Positions 1 to 8,566 of a stretch of DNA of 54,028 nucleotides are shown here, one piece after another. The stretch comes from Actinomadura darangshiensis (lineage in GTDB: Bacteria > Actinomycetota > Actinomycetes > Streptosporangiales > Streptosporangiaceae). The stretch is from contig NZ_SMKY01000029.1 of NCBI RefSeq assembly GCF_004349235.1, forward strand, positions 1 through 54,028, in the 5' to 3' direction. Under the pieces are notes generated by a model that saw only the letters and a program-made list of their open reading frames with translations, was not told the origin of the DNA and did no database searches. The first letter of the stretch is position 1. Each line of letters begins with the position of its first letter. Both the position numbers and the translations under genes were made by a program.

Positions 1-1
1 G

Positions 2-820
2 ATCGAGCGGGAGCGCGTCACCGACACCGGCGCGGTCCCCGCGGTCGCGCAGCGCTGGGTGGACCACCGGGCCGCGGACGACCGGCGCGACCTGTCCAGC
101 CTGCGCGCCCTGCAGATCGGCGGGGCCCGGCCGCCCGCCGCGCTCGTCCGGCGGATCCGCCCGGTCCTCGGCTGCGCCCCGCAGCAGGGGTACGGGATGG
201 CCGAGGGGCTGATCTGCTTCACCCGCCCCGGCGACCCCGACGAGGTCGTGCTCGGGACGCAGGGCCGCCCGATCTGCCCCGCCGACGAGCTGCGGGTCGT
301 CGGCGCGGACGGCCGCCCGGTGCCGCCCGGCGAGCCGGGCGTCCTGCAGACCCGCGGCCCGTACACGCTGCGCGGCTACTACCGCGCGCCCGAGCACAAC
401 GCGCGGGCCTTCACGCCGGACGGCTGGTACGTGACCGGCGACATCGTCCGGCTGCGCCCCGACGGCAACCTGGTCGTGGAGGGCCGCGACAAGGACATGA
501 TCAACCGGGGCGGGGAGAAGATCTCCGCCGAGGAGGTCGAGGACCTCGCCCACCGCCTGCCCGGGATCGCGCAGGCGGCCGCCGTCGCCATGCCCGACCC
601 GGTGCTGGGCGAGCGGGTCTGCCTCTACGCGGTGCCCCGGCCGGGCGCCGCGCCGCGGCTGGCGGACGTCGTCGCGGAGATGGACCGGGCCGGCGCGGCG
701 CGCTACAAGCGGCCGGAGCGGCTCGTCCTGGTGGACGCGCTGCCGTTCACGCCCGTCGGCAAGGTCGACAAGAAGGCGCTGCGGGAGGACGTCCGCCGCC
801 GGATCTCCGAGGAGTCCTGA
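2..820 (+). CDS. Aryl-acid AMP ligase (DhbE/EntE-like), 3' part only
   Basis: Adenylates an aromatic carboxylic acid, usually for transfer to a carrier protein or CoA. The frame is open from the left edge, so the N-terminal half, including the P-loop, lies outside. The visible part carries IERERVTDTGAVPAVAQRW, an LQIGGAR stretch and YGMAEGL (A5 region), then GPYTLRGYY, TGDIVRL (A7), GRDKDMINRGGEKIS (A8) and a C-terminal GKVDKKAL (A10) with the catalytic Lys. The wording follows 2,3-dihydroxybenzoate-AMP ligases (DhbE, EntE) much more closely than amino-acid A domains. The substrate cannot be read because the pocket half is partly missing. With 4-hydroxymandelate synthase and HpaB nearby, a hydroxybenzoate-type acid is a reasonable guess. 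It ends 28 bp from the convergent sigma-factor gene. Confidence 0.88.
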   Translation: MERERVTDTGAVPAVAQRWVDHRAADDRRDLSSLRALQIGGARPPAALVRRIRPVLGCAPQQGYGMAEGLICFTRPGDPDEVVLGTQGRPICPADELRVVGADGRPVPPGEPGVLQTRGPYTLRGYYRAPEHNARAFTPDGWYVTGDIVRLRPDGNLVVEGRDKDMINRGGEKISAEEVEDLAHRLPGIAQAAAVAMPDPVLGERVCLYAVPRPGAAPRLADVVAEMDRAGAARYKRPERLVLVDALPFTPVGKVDKKALREDVRRRISEES

Positions 821-848
821 CCCCGCCGGGGCGCGCCGTCCCGCCGGG

Positions 849-2111
849 TCACCGCTGCCGGGACGTCTCCGCCAGGCGGCGGGTGAGGTAGCGGCGCTCG
901 GCGTCCGTCGGAGCGAGCGCGAGCGCCGCCCGGTAGGCGTCGGCCGCCGCGCCGCCGTCGCCGAGGCGGCGCAGCAGGTCGGCACGGGTGGCGGGCAGCA
1001 GGTGGTAGCCGGCGAGGTCGCCGTCGTCCTCCAGCCGCCGGACGAGCGCGAGCCCTGCCGCGGGCTCCTCGGCCATCCCCACCGCCACCGCCCGGTTCAG
1101 CTCCACCACCGGCGACGGGACCAGCTCGACGAGCCGCCCGTACAGCGCGGCGATGCGCGCCCAGTCGGTGTCGGCGGCGTCGCGGGCCGTGGCATGGCAG
1201 GTGGCGATCGCGGCCTGCAGCCGGTAGGGGCCGGGCTCGCCGGCGTGCGACGCCGCTGCCAGCACCGCCACCCCCTCGGCGATCTCGTCGCGGTCCCAGC
1301 GGGCGCGGTCCTGCTCCTCCAGGGGCACCAGGTCGCCGCCGGCGTCCACCCGGGTGCCGCGGCGGGCGTCGTGCAGCAGCATCAGCGCGAGCAGCCCGCC
1401 CGCCTCCGCCTCCTCCGGCATGAGCCGGGCGAGGACCCGGGCCAGCCGGATGGCCTCGGCGCACAGCTCCCGACGGATCAGCTCCGCGCCGGCCGTCGCC
1501 GAGTAGCCCTCGGTGAACAGCAGGTAGAGGACCCCGAGGACGGCCGTGGTGCGCTCGGGCAGCTCGGCGGCCTCCGGCACCCGGTACCGGATCCCGGCGT
1601 CGCGGATCTTCCGCTTGGCGCGCTGCAGCCGCTTGGCCATCGTCGCCTCCGGGACGAGGAAGGCGCGGGCGATCTCCGGGACGGTCAACCCGGCGAGGGT
1701 CCGCAGCGTCAGCGCGACCCGCCCGTCCAGCGGAAGCGCGGGATGGCAACAGGTGAACATCAGCCGGAGCCGGTCGTCGCGGACGCCGCTGACCGCCGCC
1801 CCGTCGTCGGTCTCCGCGCCGGCGGCCGCGCGGTCGGCCAGCACGGCGAGCTGGCGGAGCTTCGCGCTGCCGGTCGCCTCCCGGCGCAGCCGGTCCGTCG
1901 CGCGGTTGCGGGCGGCCGTGGTGAGCCAGGCTCCGGGCCGCCGCGGCACGCCGTCGCGCGGCCAGCTCTCCAGCGCGCGGGCGAACGCGTCCTGCGCGCA
2001 CTCCTCCGCGAGGTCCCAGTCGCCGGTCAGCCCGATCAGGTAGGCCACGATCTGGCCCCACTCGTCGCGGAACGCGCCGTCGACGGCCGACTCCACCCCC
2101 GGCGGCGTCAC
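849..2111 (-). CDS. ECF42-type RNA polymerase sigma factor
   Basis: Extracytoplasmic-function sigma factor of 420 residues. Region 2 lies in the first ~90 residues ([17 protein letters not shown], then [17 protein letters not shown]) and region 4 around 120-180 ([20 protein letters not shown], then [20 protein letters not shown]). A long C-terminal extension of ~230 residues with DUF6596/TPR-like helices is typical of ECF42, where it replaces a conventional anti-sigma factor. In this group a DGPF/YCII gene is usually adjacent; one is present at 3185. The start is a GTG at 2111 with no clear Shine-Dalgarno sequence. Three matching ECF-like promoters (near 6682, 7707 and 27428) are candidate targets, by inference only. 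Confidence 0.9.
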   Translation of the reverse strand: MTPPGVESAVDGAFRDEWGQIVAYLIGLTGDWDLAEECAQDAFARALESWPRDGVPRRPGAWLTTAARNRATDRLRREATGSAKLRQLAVLADRAAAGAETDDGAAVSGVRDDRLRLMFTCCHPALPLDGRVALTLRTLAGLTVPEIARAFLVPEATMAKRLQRAKRKIRDAGIRYRVPEAAELPERTTAVLGVLYLLFTEGYSATAGAELIRRELCAEAIRLARVLARLMPEEAEAGGLLALMLLHDARRGTRVDAGGDLVPLEEQDRARWDRDEIAEGVAVLAAASHAGEPGPYRLQAAIATCHATARDAADTDWARIAALYGRLVELVPSPVVELNRAVAVGMAEEPAAGLALVRRLEDDGDLAGYHLLPATRADLLRRLGDGGAAADAYRAALALAPTDAERRYLTRRLAETSRQR

Positions 2112-2424
2112 GGGGTCTCGAACGGGTGTCTCACGAACCCTCCCTGCCGGTCCTGCGGCACGCCCATCGTAGCCGCCCTCCGGCTCCCGTCGGCAGCCTC
2201 GCGGTCACGCATCGTCACAGGGCGGGTCCGCGCGCCGTCCCGGCGGGGCCCGCGCACTCCGCACGTTGGAATAGTCGCCGACCGGCCGGCTTGGCTAGTC
2301 TCGGAAGCGCATGATCGAAAGATGCTTGGCCGCGGGATCCGGCCACGTGCGATGCGACGAGGGACTCGAACGTGACACTCCCCATTCCGACCGGCGCGGG
2401 CGCGACGCCCGCGCGGCCACGCCG
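2112..2424. other. Divergent intergenic region between the sigma-factor and TetR genes
   Basis: About 313 bp between two divergently read genes, so it should hold both promoters. An AT-richer stretch (TTGGAATAG near 2266, GGCTAGTCTCGG near 2292) is a plausible promoter area for the rightward gene. A 17-bp imperfect palindrome, GCATGATCGAAAGATGC, at 2309-2325 could be a TetR-type operator. An in-frame ATG at 2311 preceded by GGAAG could also start the TetR gene early. No RNA gene or other coding sequence is apparent. Confidence 0.4.
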
Positions 2425-3102
2425 ATGAGCCCCCGCCGGCACGACCCGCGGATGCGGCCGGCGCTCGTCGACATCGCGGCGCGGCTGCTGCGCGAGGAGG
2501 GCCCCCAGGCGCTCACGGCGCGTCGGCTCGCCGCGGAGGCCGGCTGCTCGACGATGGTGGTCTACACCTACTTCGGCGGGATGAGCGGGCTGGTACGCGA
2601 GGTCGTCCACGAGGGGTTCGCGCGGCTGCAGTCGTACTTCAACCGGGTGGCGATCACCGAGGACCCGGTCGCCGACATGGCGCTGCTCGGCCGGGCGTAC
2701 CGGCTGAACGCCCACGCCAACCCGCACCTGTACGCGGTGATGTTCGGCGCGGCCTCGCTGGCCGGGTTCTCGCTGTCGGAGACCGACCGCCAGCACGGCC
2801 GCTACACCCTCATGAACGTCGTGCACTGCGCGCACCGGTGCGTGCGCGCGCGACGGTTCACCGCCGACGACGCCGAGCTCGTCGCGCACCAGATGTGGAC
2901 CGCCATCCACGGGCTCGTCACCCTGGAGCTCGGCGCGTACCTGGTCGCGCCGTACGACGCGGACGTGTGCTTCGAGGCGCAGCTCGTCGCGCTGATGGTG
3001 AGCGTGGGCGACACGCGGGAGGCCGCGTCGCGGTCGGTCGCCACGTCGCTCGAGCGGCAGGGCACCGAGGTGCGGGCGGCGCCCGGCCAGACGGTCCGCT
3101 GA
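2425..3102 (+). CDS. TetR/AcrR-family transcriptional regulator
   Basis: One-component repressor of 225 residues. The N-terminal helix-turn-helix is clear: ALVDIAARLLREEGPQALTA, then RLAAEAGCSTMVVYTYFGG, the classic TetR recognition helix with the Y-x-Y-F motif. The rest is an all-alpha ligand-binding domain (TetR_C-like; AYRLNAHANPHLYAVMFG) with no recognisable ligand signature. I chose the ATG at 2425 because the HTH normally begins about 15 residues from the start. An upstream in-frame ATG at 2311 has a better Shine-Dalgarno (GGAAG) but would add 38 unusual residues. The gene is divergent from the ECF42 sigma gene and followed by the DGPF gene. It may control the neighbouring MMPL exporter or itself. 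Confidence 0.85.
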   Translation: MSPRRHDPRMRPALVDIAARLLREEGPQALTARRLAAEAGCSTMVVYTYFGGMSGLVREVVHEGFARLQSYFNRVAITEDPVADMALLGRAYRLNAHANPHLYAVMFGAASLAGFSLSETDRQHGRYTLMNVVHCAHRCVRARRFTADDAELVAHQMWTAIHGLVTLELGAYLVAPYDADVCFEAQLVALMVSVGDTREAASRSVATSLERQGTEVRAAPGQTVR

Positions 3103-3184
3103 TCCGGTCCCGCGGCCGACGGCCGCCGCGCCACCGGCCCGCCGCCGGCACCGGCGCGGCACGGCCGTGGACTAGCATGCGGGC

Positions 3185-3535
3185 GTGAAGTACATGCTCA
3201 TCTTCTGCAGCGACGTGTCGACCGGCATGAGCGCCGCCGAGGTCGAAAAGGCCGCCGTGGCGATGGACGGCTGCGACGAGTGGACGCGGGACATGGAGCG
3301 CCGCGGCTACCTGCGCGGCGGCGCGGGCCTGCGGCCGAGCGAGGAGGCGCGGACGCTGCGGGTCCGCGACGAGCAGGTGCTGCTGTCGGACGGCCCGTTC
3401 GCCGAGACCCGCGACCAGATCGGCGGGTTCAACCTGCTGGAGTGCCCGACGATGGACGCGGCGCTGGAGGCCGCGGCCGGGCACCCGTGGGCCCGGATCG
3501 GCCAGATCGAGGTCCGGCCGGTCTGGGAGCCCTGA
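3185..3535 (+). CDS. DGPF/YCII-domain protein (ECF42 partner)
   Basis: Small (116 residues) YCII-related protein of the DGPF group. It starts MKYMLIF and carries LLSDGPFAETRDQIGGF, the signature that names the family, and ends with the usual IEVRPVWEP. The biochemical function is unknown; DGPF proteins are the standard genomic and regulatory companions of ECF42 sigma factors. The GTG start has no Shine-Dalgarno, but a TAGCAT -10-like hexamer at 3173-3178 places the transcription start almost on the GTG, so the mRNA may be leaderless. The TetR gene intervenes between this gene and its sigma partner, which is less usual. Confidence 0.88.
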   Translation: MKYMLIFCSDVSTGMSAAEVEKAAVAMDGCDEWTRDMERRGYLRGGAGLRPSEEARTLRVRDEQVLLSDGPFAETRDQIGGFNLLECPTMDAALEAAAGHPWARIGQIEVRPVWEP

Positions 3536-3587
3536 GCCGGCGCCCGGCCGCGGCCCGCCCGCCGAGCGGCGGCGGGGTCCCAGGGCG

Positions 3588-4388
3588 TCAGGACGCCGCG
3601 GCGAACTGCCCGGGGGCGCGTCCCGGCCCGGCGGGCCCGCGGTAGGCCTGCGCGATGTCCAGCCACCGGTCGGCCTCCGGCCCCGACGCGGTCACGGCGA
3701 GGTCGGCGCGGTGCCGCCGCCGCGTCACCAGCAGGCAGAAGTCCTCGGCCGGGCCGCTGATCCGGTCCGGGGCGTCGGCCGGGCCGAACGTCCACCGGGC
3801 GCCGGACGGGGCGGTGATCTCGTACCGGAACTCGTGCGCGGGCGGGGTGAGCCCGCGGGTCTGGTAGCCGAAGTCGCGGGTGAGGATCGCGAACCCGACC
3901 AGGTGCAGCAGCCGGTCGGTGCGCTCCGGGCGGATCCCGAGCGCGTCGGCGATGTCCTGGCCGTGCGCGAACGCCTCCATGATTCCCGCGCAGGCGAGGA
4001 TCGCCGGGGGCAGCGGGTTCACCAGCCACGGCACTGTCTGATCCTCCGGGAACGCGGCGAGCGCCGCGATGCCGTCGGCGCGCTCGCGCTCCCAGACGGC
4101 CAGCAGTTTGTCCGGTGATCCGGTGGGGTATTCGCGCAGCGCGGCGTTCACCGCGCCGTTGAAGTCGTCCTTCGCACGCGCGGTCAGCGCCTGGAACGCC
4201 GCGGCGTCGGAGGCCGCGGTCCCGGCGAGCCGGAAGATGAAGGCCAGGTGCGCGACCTGGTCGGCGACCGTCCAGCCGGCGGCGGGGGTGGGCCGCGCCC
4301 ACCCCGCGCCGTCCAGGCCGGCGACCATCCGGTCAACCTGGGCGCTCTCGGCGTCCAGGTCGGCGATCACGGTTTTCAGATCCGTCAC
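3588..4388 (-). CDS. DinB-like/mycothiol-dependent maleylpyruvate isomerase family protein (TIGR03084-like)
   Basis: Predicted metal-binding four-helix protein of 266 residues. The N-terminal DinB_2/MDMPI domain shows GWTVADQVAHLAF with the metal-ligand His, and MEAFAHGQDIADALG carries the second conserved His region. The C-terminal part (FRYEITAPSGARWTFGP) matches the TIGR03084 layout. Family members are thought to use mycothiol, or to act as thiol-dependent transferases; no specific reaction is assigned. The GTG at 4388 is chosen because GGAAAGGA precedes it by about 7 nt; an upstream ATG at 4433 lacks this. The gene is convergent with the DGPF gene. Confidence 0.8.
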   Translation of the reverse strand: MTDLKTVIADLDAESAQVDRMVAGLDGAGWARPTPAAGWTVADQVAHLAFIFRLAGTAASDAAAFQALTARAKDDFNGAVNAALREYPTGSPDKLLAVWERERADGIAALAAFPEDQTVPWLVNPLPPAILACAGIMEAFAHGQDIADALGIRPERTDRLLHLVGFAILTRDFGYQTRGLTPPAHEFRYEITAPSGARWTFGPADAPDRISGPAEDFCLLVTRRRHRADLAVTASGPEADRWLDIAQAYRGPAGPGRAPGQFAAAS

Positions 4389-4499
4389 GAGCCGGTCCTT
4401 TCCCGATGCGGAGACCCCGCGGGCAGCGGGCACGACCAGCGTCTCCCGCCGCCGCGCGGGCGTCTCGTTCGATCGTGCGGACCTGGGCCCGGACGTCCG

Positions 4500-6641
4500 T
4501 CAGTCGGCCACCGAGGCGGACTCCGCCGCGGGCGCGGCTTCGTCCGCCCGCTCGCCGCGCCGGAAGATCTCGCCGGGCCACCACATCCACCGGCCGAGGT
4601 CGAGCGCCACGGCCGACACCAGCACGGACCGGACCACGAACGTGTCCAGCAGCACGCCGAGCGCCACCGCGATGCCGATCTCGGCCATGAACGCCAGCGG
4701 CAGGACGCCGAGGGCGCCGAACGTCCCGGCGACCACGACGCCCGCCGAGGTGATGACGCCGCCGGTCGCGGCGAGGGAGCGCAGCACGCCCGGCCGGGGC
4801 CCGTGCAGCAGCGCCTCCTCCCGCATCCGGGTGGCGAGGAAGATGTTGTAGTCAACGCCGAGGGCGACCATGAAGACGAACGCCCACAGCGGGAAGGACG
4901 GGTCGGCGGCGGGCAGGCCGGCCAGGTGGTCGAACACCAGGGCGCTGAGGCCGAGCGCGGCGCCGAAGGCGAGCAGCACCGTGCCGACGAGGACGAGCGG
5001 CGCGACGACGGCCCGCAGCACGAGCAGCAGCAGGACGAGCACGCCCAGCGTCACCAGGGGGATCACCACCGCGCGGTCGTGCCGGGAGGCGCGCAGCACG
5101 TCCAGGTTGACCGCGTCGCCGCCGCCCACCTTCGCCTGGGCGCCCGGCACCGCGTGCGCCGCGGAGCGGACCCGGTCGACCGTCCGGTACGCGGCGGACG
5201 ACCCGGGCTGCGCCGTCAGCGTGGCCTCCAGATACACGGCGTCACCGGAGGTGCGGGGCGCGCCGACGCCCGCGACCCCGGGGGTGCGGGACACGGCGGC
5301 GGCGAGCGCGTCGCCCGCCCCGGCCCGCCCGACCACCTGGAGCGGCTGCCCGGCCCCGGCGGGGAAGTGCCGGTCGCTGACCTGCTGGCCGACGACCGAG
5401 TCGGGCTTGCCGCGGAAGGAGTTCGCACCGCTGAAGCCGTTGGCGTTGAGGCCGAGGACGCCGAACGACAGCGCGCCCAGCACCACGACGGTGCCGATCC
5501 AGATCGCCCGCGGCCGCGCGGCGATGACGCCGCCCGCCCGCGCCCACAGGCCCGCGCGGTCCGGCTCCGCGGACCCGGCGAGGGGACGCGCCGGCCAGAA
5601 CATCCAGCGGCCGAACACGACGAGAAGGGCGGGCAGGAACGTCAGCATCACCGCGAGGCTGACCGCGACGCCGATCGCGGCGACGGGCCCGAGGCTCCGG
5701 GTGGAGTTCAGGTCCGCGGCCGTCAGGCACAGCATCGCCAGCACGACGATGCCGGCGCTCGCGGCGAGGCTCAGCGAGGCGCGGCGCAGCGCCGCCGCCA
5801 TCGCCGCGTGCCGGTCGGCGTGCCGGCGCAGCTCCTCCCGGTACCGGGAGACGATCAGCAGGGTGTAGTCGGTGGCGACGCCGAAGACCAGGACGATGAG
5901 GACGAACGAGCTCTCCCCGCTGACGGTGAGGCCGCCGTGCCGGGCGAGCCCGTAGATGATCGCCTGTGCCACGTTCAGCGACAGGAACGCGCCGATCAGC
6001 GGCAGGACCCACAGGATCGGACTGCGGTAGGTCAGCACCAGGATCGCGATGACGACGAGCACGGTCACGCCGAGCAGGGTCGAGTCGAGCCCGGTGAACG
6101 CCTTGCTGGAGTCGGCCTGGAACCCGGCCTGGCCCGCCACGTGCGCCTGGAGGCCGCCGCCTCCGGCGCGGGCGGTGGCGCGCAGCCGGTCGACCATCGG
6201 ACCGAGGGCCGGCCAGCCCTTCGCGCCGACCTTGATCTGGACGACCGTCTCCAGCACCTGGCCGTCCTTGGACGGCATCGGGCCCGCCACGCCGACCACG
6301 CGGCTGTCGACCGCGCCGCCGGCCCCCTCGGTGAGGGTGGCGAAGCGGCGGGCGTCGGCGGCGGCCTTGGCGCGGTCGGCGGCGGTGACCGCCGTCCCGT
6401 CCCGTTTGTAGACGACCAGCGCCGGATAGGTGTCGCGCGAGTGGAACCGCTGCGCCACCTGCAGGGCCCTCGCCGACTCGGCGTTGCCCGGAAGCCACTG
6501 GGACGCGTCGTTCTTCTGCGCGTCGGCGAGTTTGGCGGACAGCGATCCGGTGGCGAGGAAGACGACTATCCAGAACAGCACGACCAGCCATTTGGTCAGC
6601 CGTCCGACGGGGAGCCCGGACAGTCTGTGCACTGCGGACAT
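4500..6641 (-). CDS. MMPL/RND-family exporter
   Basis: Inner-membrane transporter of 713 residues with the two-fold MMPL architecture: a first TM segment (LVVLFWIVVFLATGS), a large extracellular porter loop, five TM helices with GVATDYTLLIVSRYREEL, a second porter loop, and a final bundle with ALGVDYNIFLATRMREEAL. The paired G-x-x-x-D-Y motifs are the proton-relay signature. Likely exports a lipid-like or polyketide product. The ATG at 6641 removes a 31-residue upstream extension. A strong ECF-type promoter (6682-6710) lies ~40 bp upstream, and three 18-bp tandem repeats lie beyond it. The transporter may therefore be induced by an ECF sigma factor rather than by the cluster activator. Confidence 0.93.
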   Translation of the reverse strand: MSAVHRLSGLPVGRLTKWLVVLFWIVVFLATGSLSAKLADAQKNDASQWLPGNAESARALQVAQRFHSRDTYPALVVYKRDGTAVTAADRAKAAADARRFATLTEGAGGAVDSRVVGVAGPMPSKDGQVLETVVQIKVGAKGWPALGPMVDRLRATARAGGGGLQAHVAGQAGFQADSSKAFTGLDSTLLGVTVLVVIAILVLTYRSPILWVLPLIGAFLSLNVAQAIIYGLARHGGLTVSGESSFVLIVLVFGVATDYTLLIVSRYREELRRHADRHAAMAAALRRASLSLAASAGIVVLAMLCLTAADLNSTRSLGPVAAIGVAVSLAVMLTFLPALLVVFGRWMFWPARPLAGSAEPDRAGLWARAGGVIAARPRAIWIGTVVVLGALSFGVLGLNANGFSGANSFRGKPDSVVGQQVSDRHFPAGAGQPLQVVGRAGAGDALAAAVSRTPGVAGVGAPRTSGDAVYLEATLTAQPGSSAAYRTVDRVRSAAHAVPGAQAKVGGGDAVNLDVLRASRHDRAVVIPLVTLGVLVLLLLVLRAVVAPLVLVGTVLLAFGAALGLSALVFDHLAGLPAADPSFPLWAFVFMVALGVDYNIFLATRMREEALLHGPRPGVLRSLAATGGVITSAGVVVAGTFGALGVLPLAFMAEIGIAVALGVLLDTFVVRSVLVSAVALDLGRWMWWPGEIFRRGERADEAAPAAESASVAD

Positions 6642-6681
6642 GGGACCTGCAACCTCCCGCTCGTTCGGTTCAGTCGCCCTA

Positions 6682-6710
6682 CCGACGAACGCGCGGCGGC
6701 GGAAAGGACA
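6682..6710 (-). promoter_or_regulatory. ECF-type promoter upstream of the MMPL exporter
   Basis: On the minus strand: -35 TGTCCT (6710-6705), 17-nt spacer, -10 CGTCGG (6687-6682) in the context CGTTCGTCGGTAG. It matches the sites at 7707-7735 and 27428-27456 with identical hexamers and spacing. Leader to the ATG is about 35 nt. Confidence 0.7.
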
Positions 6711-6768
6711 CCCGGCGCCGGACGGACACCGCACGAGCCGAGAAGACCGCGCCGGCCGGGAGCCGCGC

Positions 6769-6822
6769 GCCGAGAACGCCGTGCGGGCCGAGAACGGCGT
6801 GCGAGCCGAGAACGGCGCCCGC
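6769..6822. repeat. Three tandem 18-bp repeats
   Basis: Units GCCGAGAACGCCGTGCGG (6769), GCCGAGAACGGCGTGCGA (6787) and GCCGAGAACGGCGCCCGC (6805) lie head to tail, with a degenerate fourth GCCGAGAAG at about 6737. They sit upstream of the exporter promoter and downstream of the hydrolase stop. They may be an operator array or chance GC-rich tandem duplication. Confidence 0.7.
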
Positions 6823-6874
6823 CCGGTCCCGGCGGGATGCCGGTGACCGGGCGGCGCCGGGACGGTGCGGGCGG

Positions 6875-7663
6875 TCAGCCCGCGAAGAACGCGGTGAGGG
6901 CCGGGGCCAGCGCGCCGGGCGCGGCGTCGTGGGACTGCCCCGCCAGCTCGGCGTGCTCGCCGGCCGGCAGCAGTTCCGCGAGCCGCCGCGCGACCTCCTT
7001 CATCGGGTCGGGGCTCGCGCCGCCGTAGGCGACGAGCGCGGACACCGCGACCCCCGCGGCGAGGTCGGCCGGGACGGACCCGCCGGCGTCCGCCGCGATC
7101 ACCTCGTGGTCGTAGGCGAGGGTGTGCGCGATGGCCTCCAGCGCCGGGAACATCGGGGTGTGCCGCATCCCCTGCGCCATCTCCGGCGGCATCCCGATGC
7201 CGGTCATGAACTCCACCACCGCGTCGGCGCGGCGTCCCTCGTCCAGCAGCGCCCGCACCGCGTCGCCCCGCCGCCGGGCGTGCTCGCGGGCACCCTCGTC
7301 GTCCGGGACGAACGGCACCTCGTACACCGCGACCCGCGACACCGGCACGCCGGCAGCGGCCGCGCGCAGCGCCAGCGCCCCGCCCGACGAGAGCCCGAAC
7401 AGCGCTGGCCGGCCGCCGATCTCGGCGACCAGCGCGGCCAGGTCCTCGATCTCGCGGGCGACGTCGTAGGGCGGGGTGTCGCCGCTGTCGCCGCGCCCTC
7501 GCCGGTCGTAGCGGACGGCGGTGAGGCCCGGCGCCAGCAGCTCGGCGAGCGGCGCCGCCGAGCCGCGGTCGTTGAACGCGCCGCCCACCAGGATCACCGC
7601 CGGCCCCTCCCCCGATCGCTCGAACGCGATCGGGGTGCCGTCGGCCGAGATCACCTTCTCCAT
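6875..7663 (-). CDS. Alpha/beta-hydrolase (haloperoxidase/esterase-like)
   Basis: Cytoplasmic alpha/beta-hydrolase of 262 residues. VILVGGAFNDR forms the oxyanion-hole region, RYDRRGRGDSGDTPPYDV is a conserved loop, GLSSGG is the nucleophile elbow (Ser), and GQSHDAAP carries the likely catalytic His. It is a clear paralogue of the protein at 18989, which shares the NDR, YDRRGRG-S-GDTPPY and elbow regions but has Cys at the nucleophile position. The ATG at 7663 has GGAAGGGG upstream. A near-perfect copy of the ECF-type promoter lies at 7707-7735, so it is probably transcribed from its own start. The substrate is unknown. Confidence 0.85.
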   Translation of the reverse strand: MEKVISADGTPIAFERSGEGPAVILVGGAFNDRGSAAPLAELLAPGLTAVRYDRRGRGDSGDTPPYDVAREIEDLAALVAEIGGRPALFGLSSGGALALRAAAAGVPVSRVAVYEVPFVPDDEGAREHARRRGDAVRALLDEGRRADAVVEFMTGIGMPPEMAQGMRHTPMFPALEAIAHTLAYDHEVIAADAGGSVPADLAAGVAVSALVAYGGASPDPMKEVARRLAELLPAGEHAELAGQSHDAAPGALAPALTAFFAG

Positions 7664-7706
7664 GGCAGTCCCCTTCCGGTAGTTCGTGTCCTGCCCCTTC
7701 GCCCTA

Positions 7707-7735
7707 CCGACGAACGGGGCGTCCCGGAGAGGACA
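7707..7735 (-). promoter_or_regulatory. ECF-type promoter upstream of the alpha/beta-hydrolase
   Basis: Minus strand: -35 TGTCCT (7735-7730), 17-nt spacer, -10 CGTCGG (7712-7707), again within CGTTCGTCGGTAGGGC. The match to the exporter promoter extends through the flanks. Leader to the ATG at 7663 is about 35-40 nt. Confidence 0.7.
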
Positions 7736-7746
7736 CGTCCGGAGCG

Positions 7747-8526
7747 TCACTCGCCCCAGCGGAAGTAGATGACGGGCGGCTCGCGGCCGGGCACCGAGAT
7801 CTGCCGCAGGGACACCTGGTCGAACCCGATGACCTCCTGCAGCGCAGTCGTCTCCCCCGGCCACTTGGGGTGCGCGAACTCGTCGAACGCGACGATGCTG
7901 CCGCGGGTCAGGTGCGGCAGGATCGCGCGCAGCGTGTCGCGGGTGGGCTCGTACAGGTCGAGGTCGAAGTAGGCGAGGGCGATGACCGTCTCGGGATGGT
8001 CGGCCAGGTACTGCGGCACGGTCTCGCGGACGTCGCCCTTGACCACGAAGCTGCGGCGGGTGTGCCCGAACGGCTCGCCCACCTCGTGCGCGGCGAGGAC
8101 CTCGCGCAGGTGCTCCACCTCGTCGGGCGGGACGGCGAACCGGCCGTCCACCGCGCTCGGGCTGGCCCGGTCGATGTCGGCGATGCCGGTGAGGCCCTCG
8201 AAGGTGTCGAACCCGACGACCCGGCGCAGCGAGTTGTACGGCTCGTACACGTGCCGCAGCGCGGTCAGCGCGGCCAGGTGCCGGCCGTGCAGCACCCCGA
8301 ACTCCATGATCACGCCGGGCAGGTCCGGGATCATGCGGTACAGCGCGTCCATCGACAGCAGGTCGCTGAGCTCGAACCGGCGCAGGTACACCGTCAGGTT
8401 GTCGATCAGGTACTGCGGCGGGATCGGGGTCTCGGCCAGCAGCTTGGCGAGCCGCTCGCGCGACTCGCGCTCCAGCTCACCCTCGTGCGGGACGGTCCGC
8501 GGGTCGCGGTACTGGGCCTCGGTCAT
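7747..8526 (-). CDS. TylF/MycF/NovP-family O-methyltransferase
   Basis: SAM- and Mg-dependent methyltransferase of 259 residues in the macrocin O-methyltransferase family, whose members usually methylate sugar hydroxyls (TylF, MycF, NovP, CalS11). Visible motifs: MEFGVLHGRH (SAM-binding motif I), VVGFDTFEGL, ALAYFDLDLYEPT with the metal-binding Asp residues, and FDEFAHPKWPGET (Asp/His active-site region). It follows the hydroxymandelate synthase gene by 40 bp with GGAAAGGA before the ATG, so they are probably co-transcribed. With the C-methyltransferase at 26113, a noviose-like 4-O-methyl sugar is possible; the target hydroxyl cannot be read from sequence. Confidence 0.87.
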   Translation of the reverse strand: MTEAQYRDPRTVPHEGELERESRERLAKLLAETPIPPQYLIDNLTVYLRRFELSDLLSMDALYRMIPDLPGVIMEFGVLHGRHLAALTALRHVYEPYNSLRRVVGFDTFEGLTGIADIDRASPSAVDGRFAVPPDEVEHLREVLAAHEVGEPFGHTRRSFVVKGDVRETVPQYLADHPETVIALAYFDLDLYEPTRDTLRAILPHLTRGSIVAFDEFAHPKWPGETTALQEVIGFDQVSLRQISVPGREPPVIYFRWGE

Positions 8527-8566
8527 CTGCGACGTCCTTTCCGGAGGGCCGCGGCGGGACGGGAGG

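Noticed and set aside
2309..2325. GCATGATCGAAAGATGC as a further copy of the 16-bp motif
   Set aside because: It is 17 bp, lacks the C-C-G-G centre and only matches at the ends. It may be a TetR operator but not the same element.
4248..7028. Long open frames opposite real genes, for example on the plus strand across the MMPL gene
   Set aside because: They are compositional shadows of high-GC codon usage: low-complexity Arg/Gly/Pro/Ala sequence, no family motifs, and they lie entirely over genes with clear domains.
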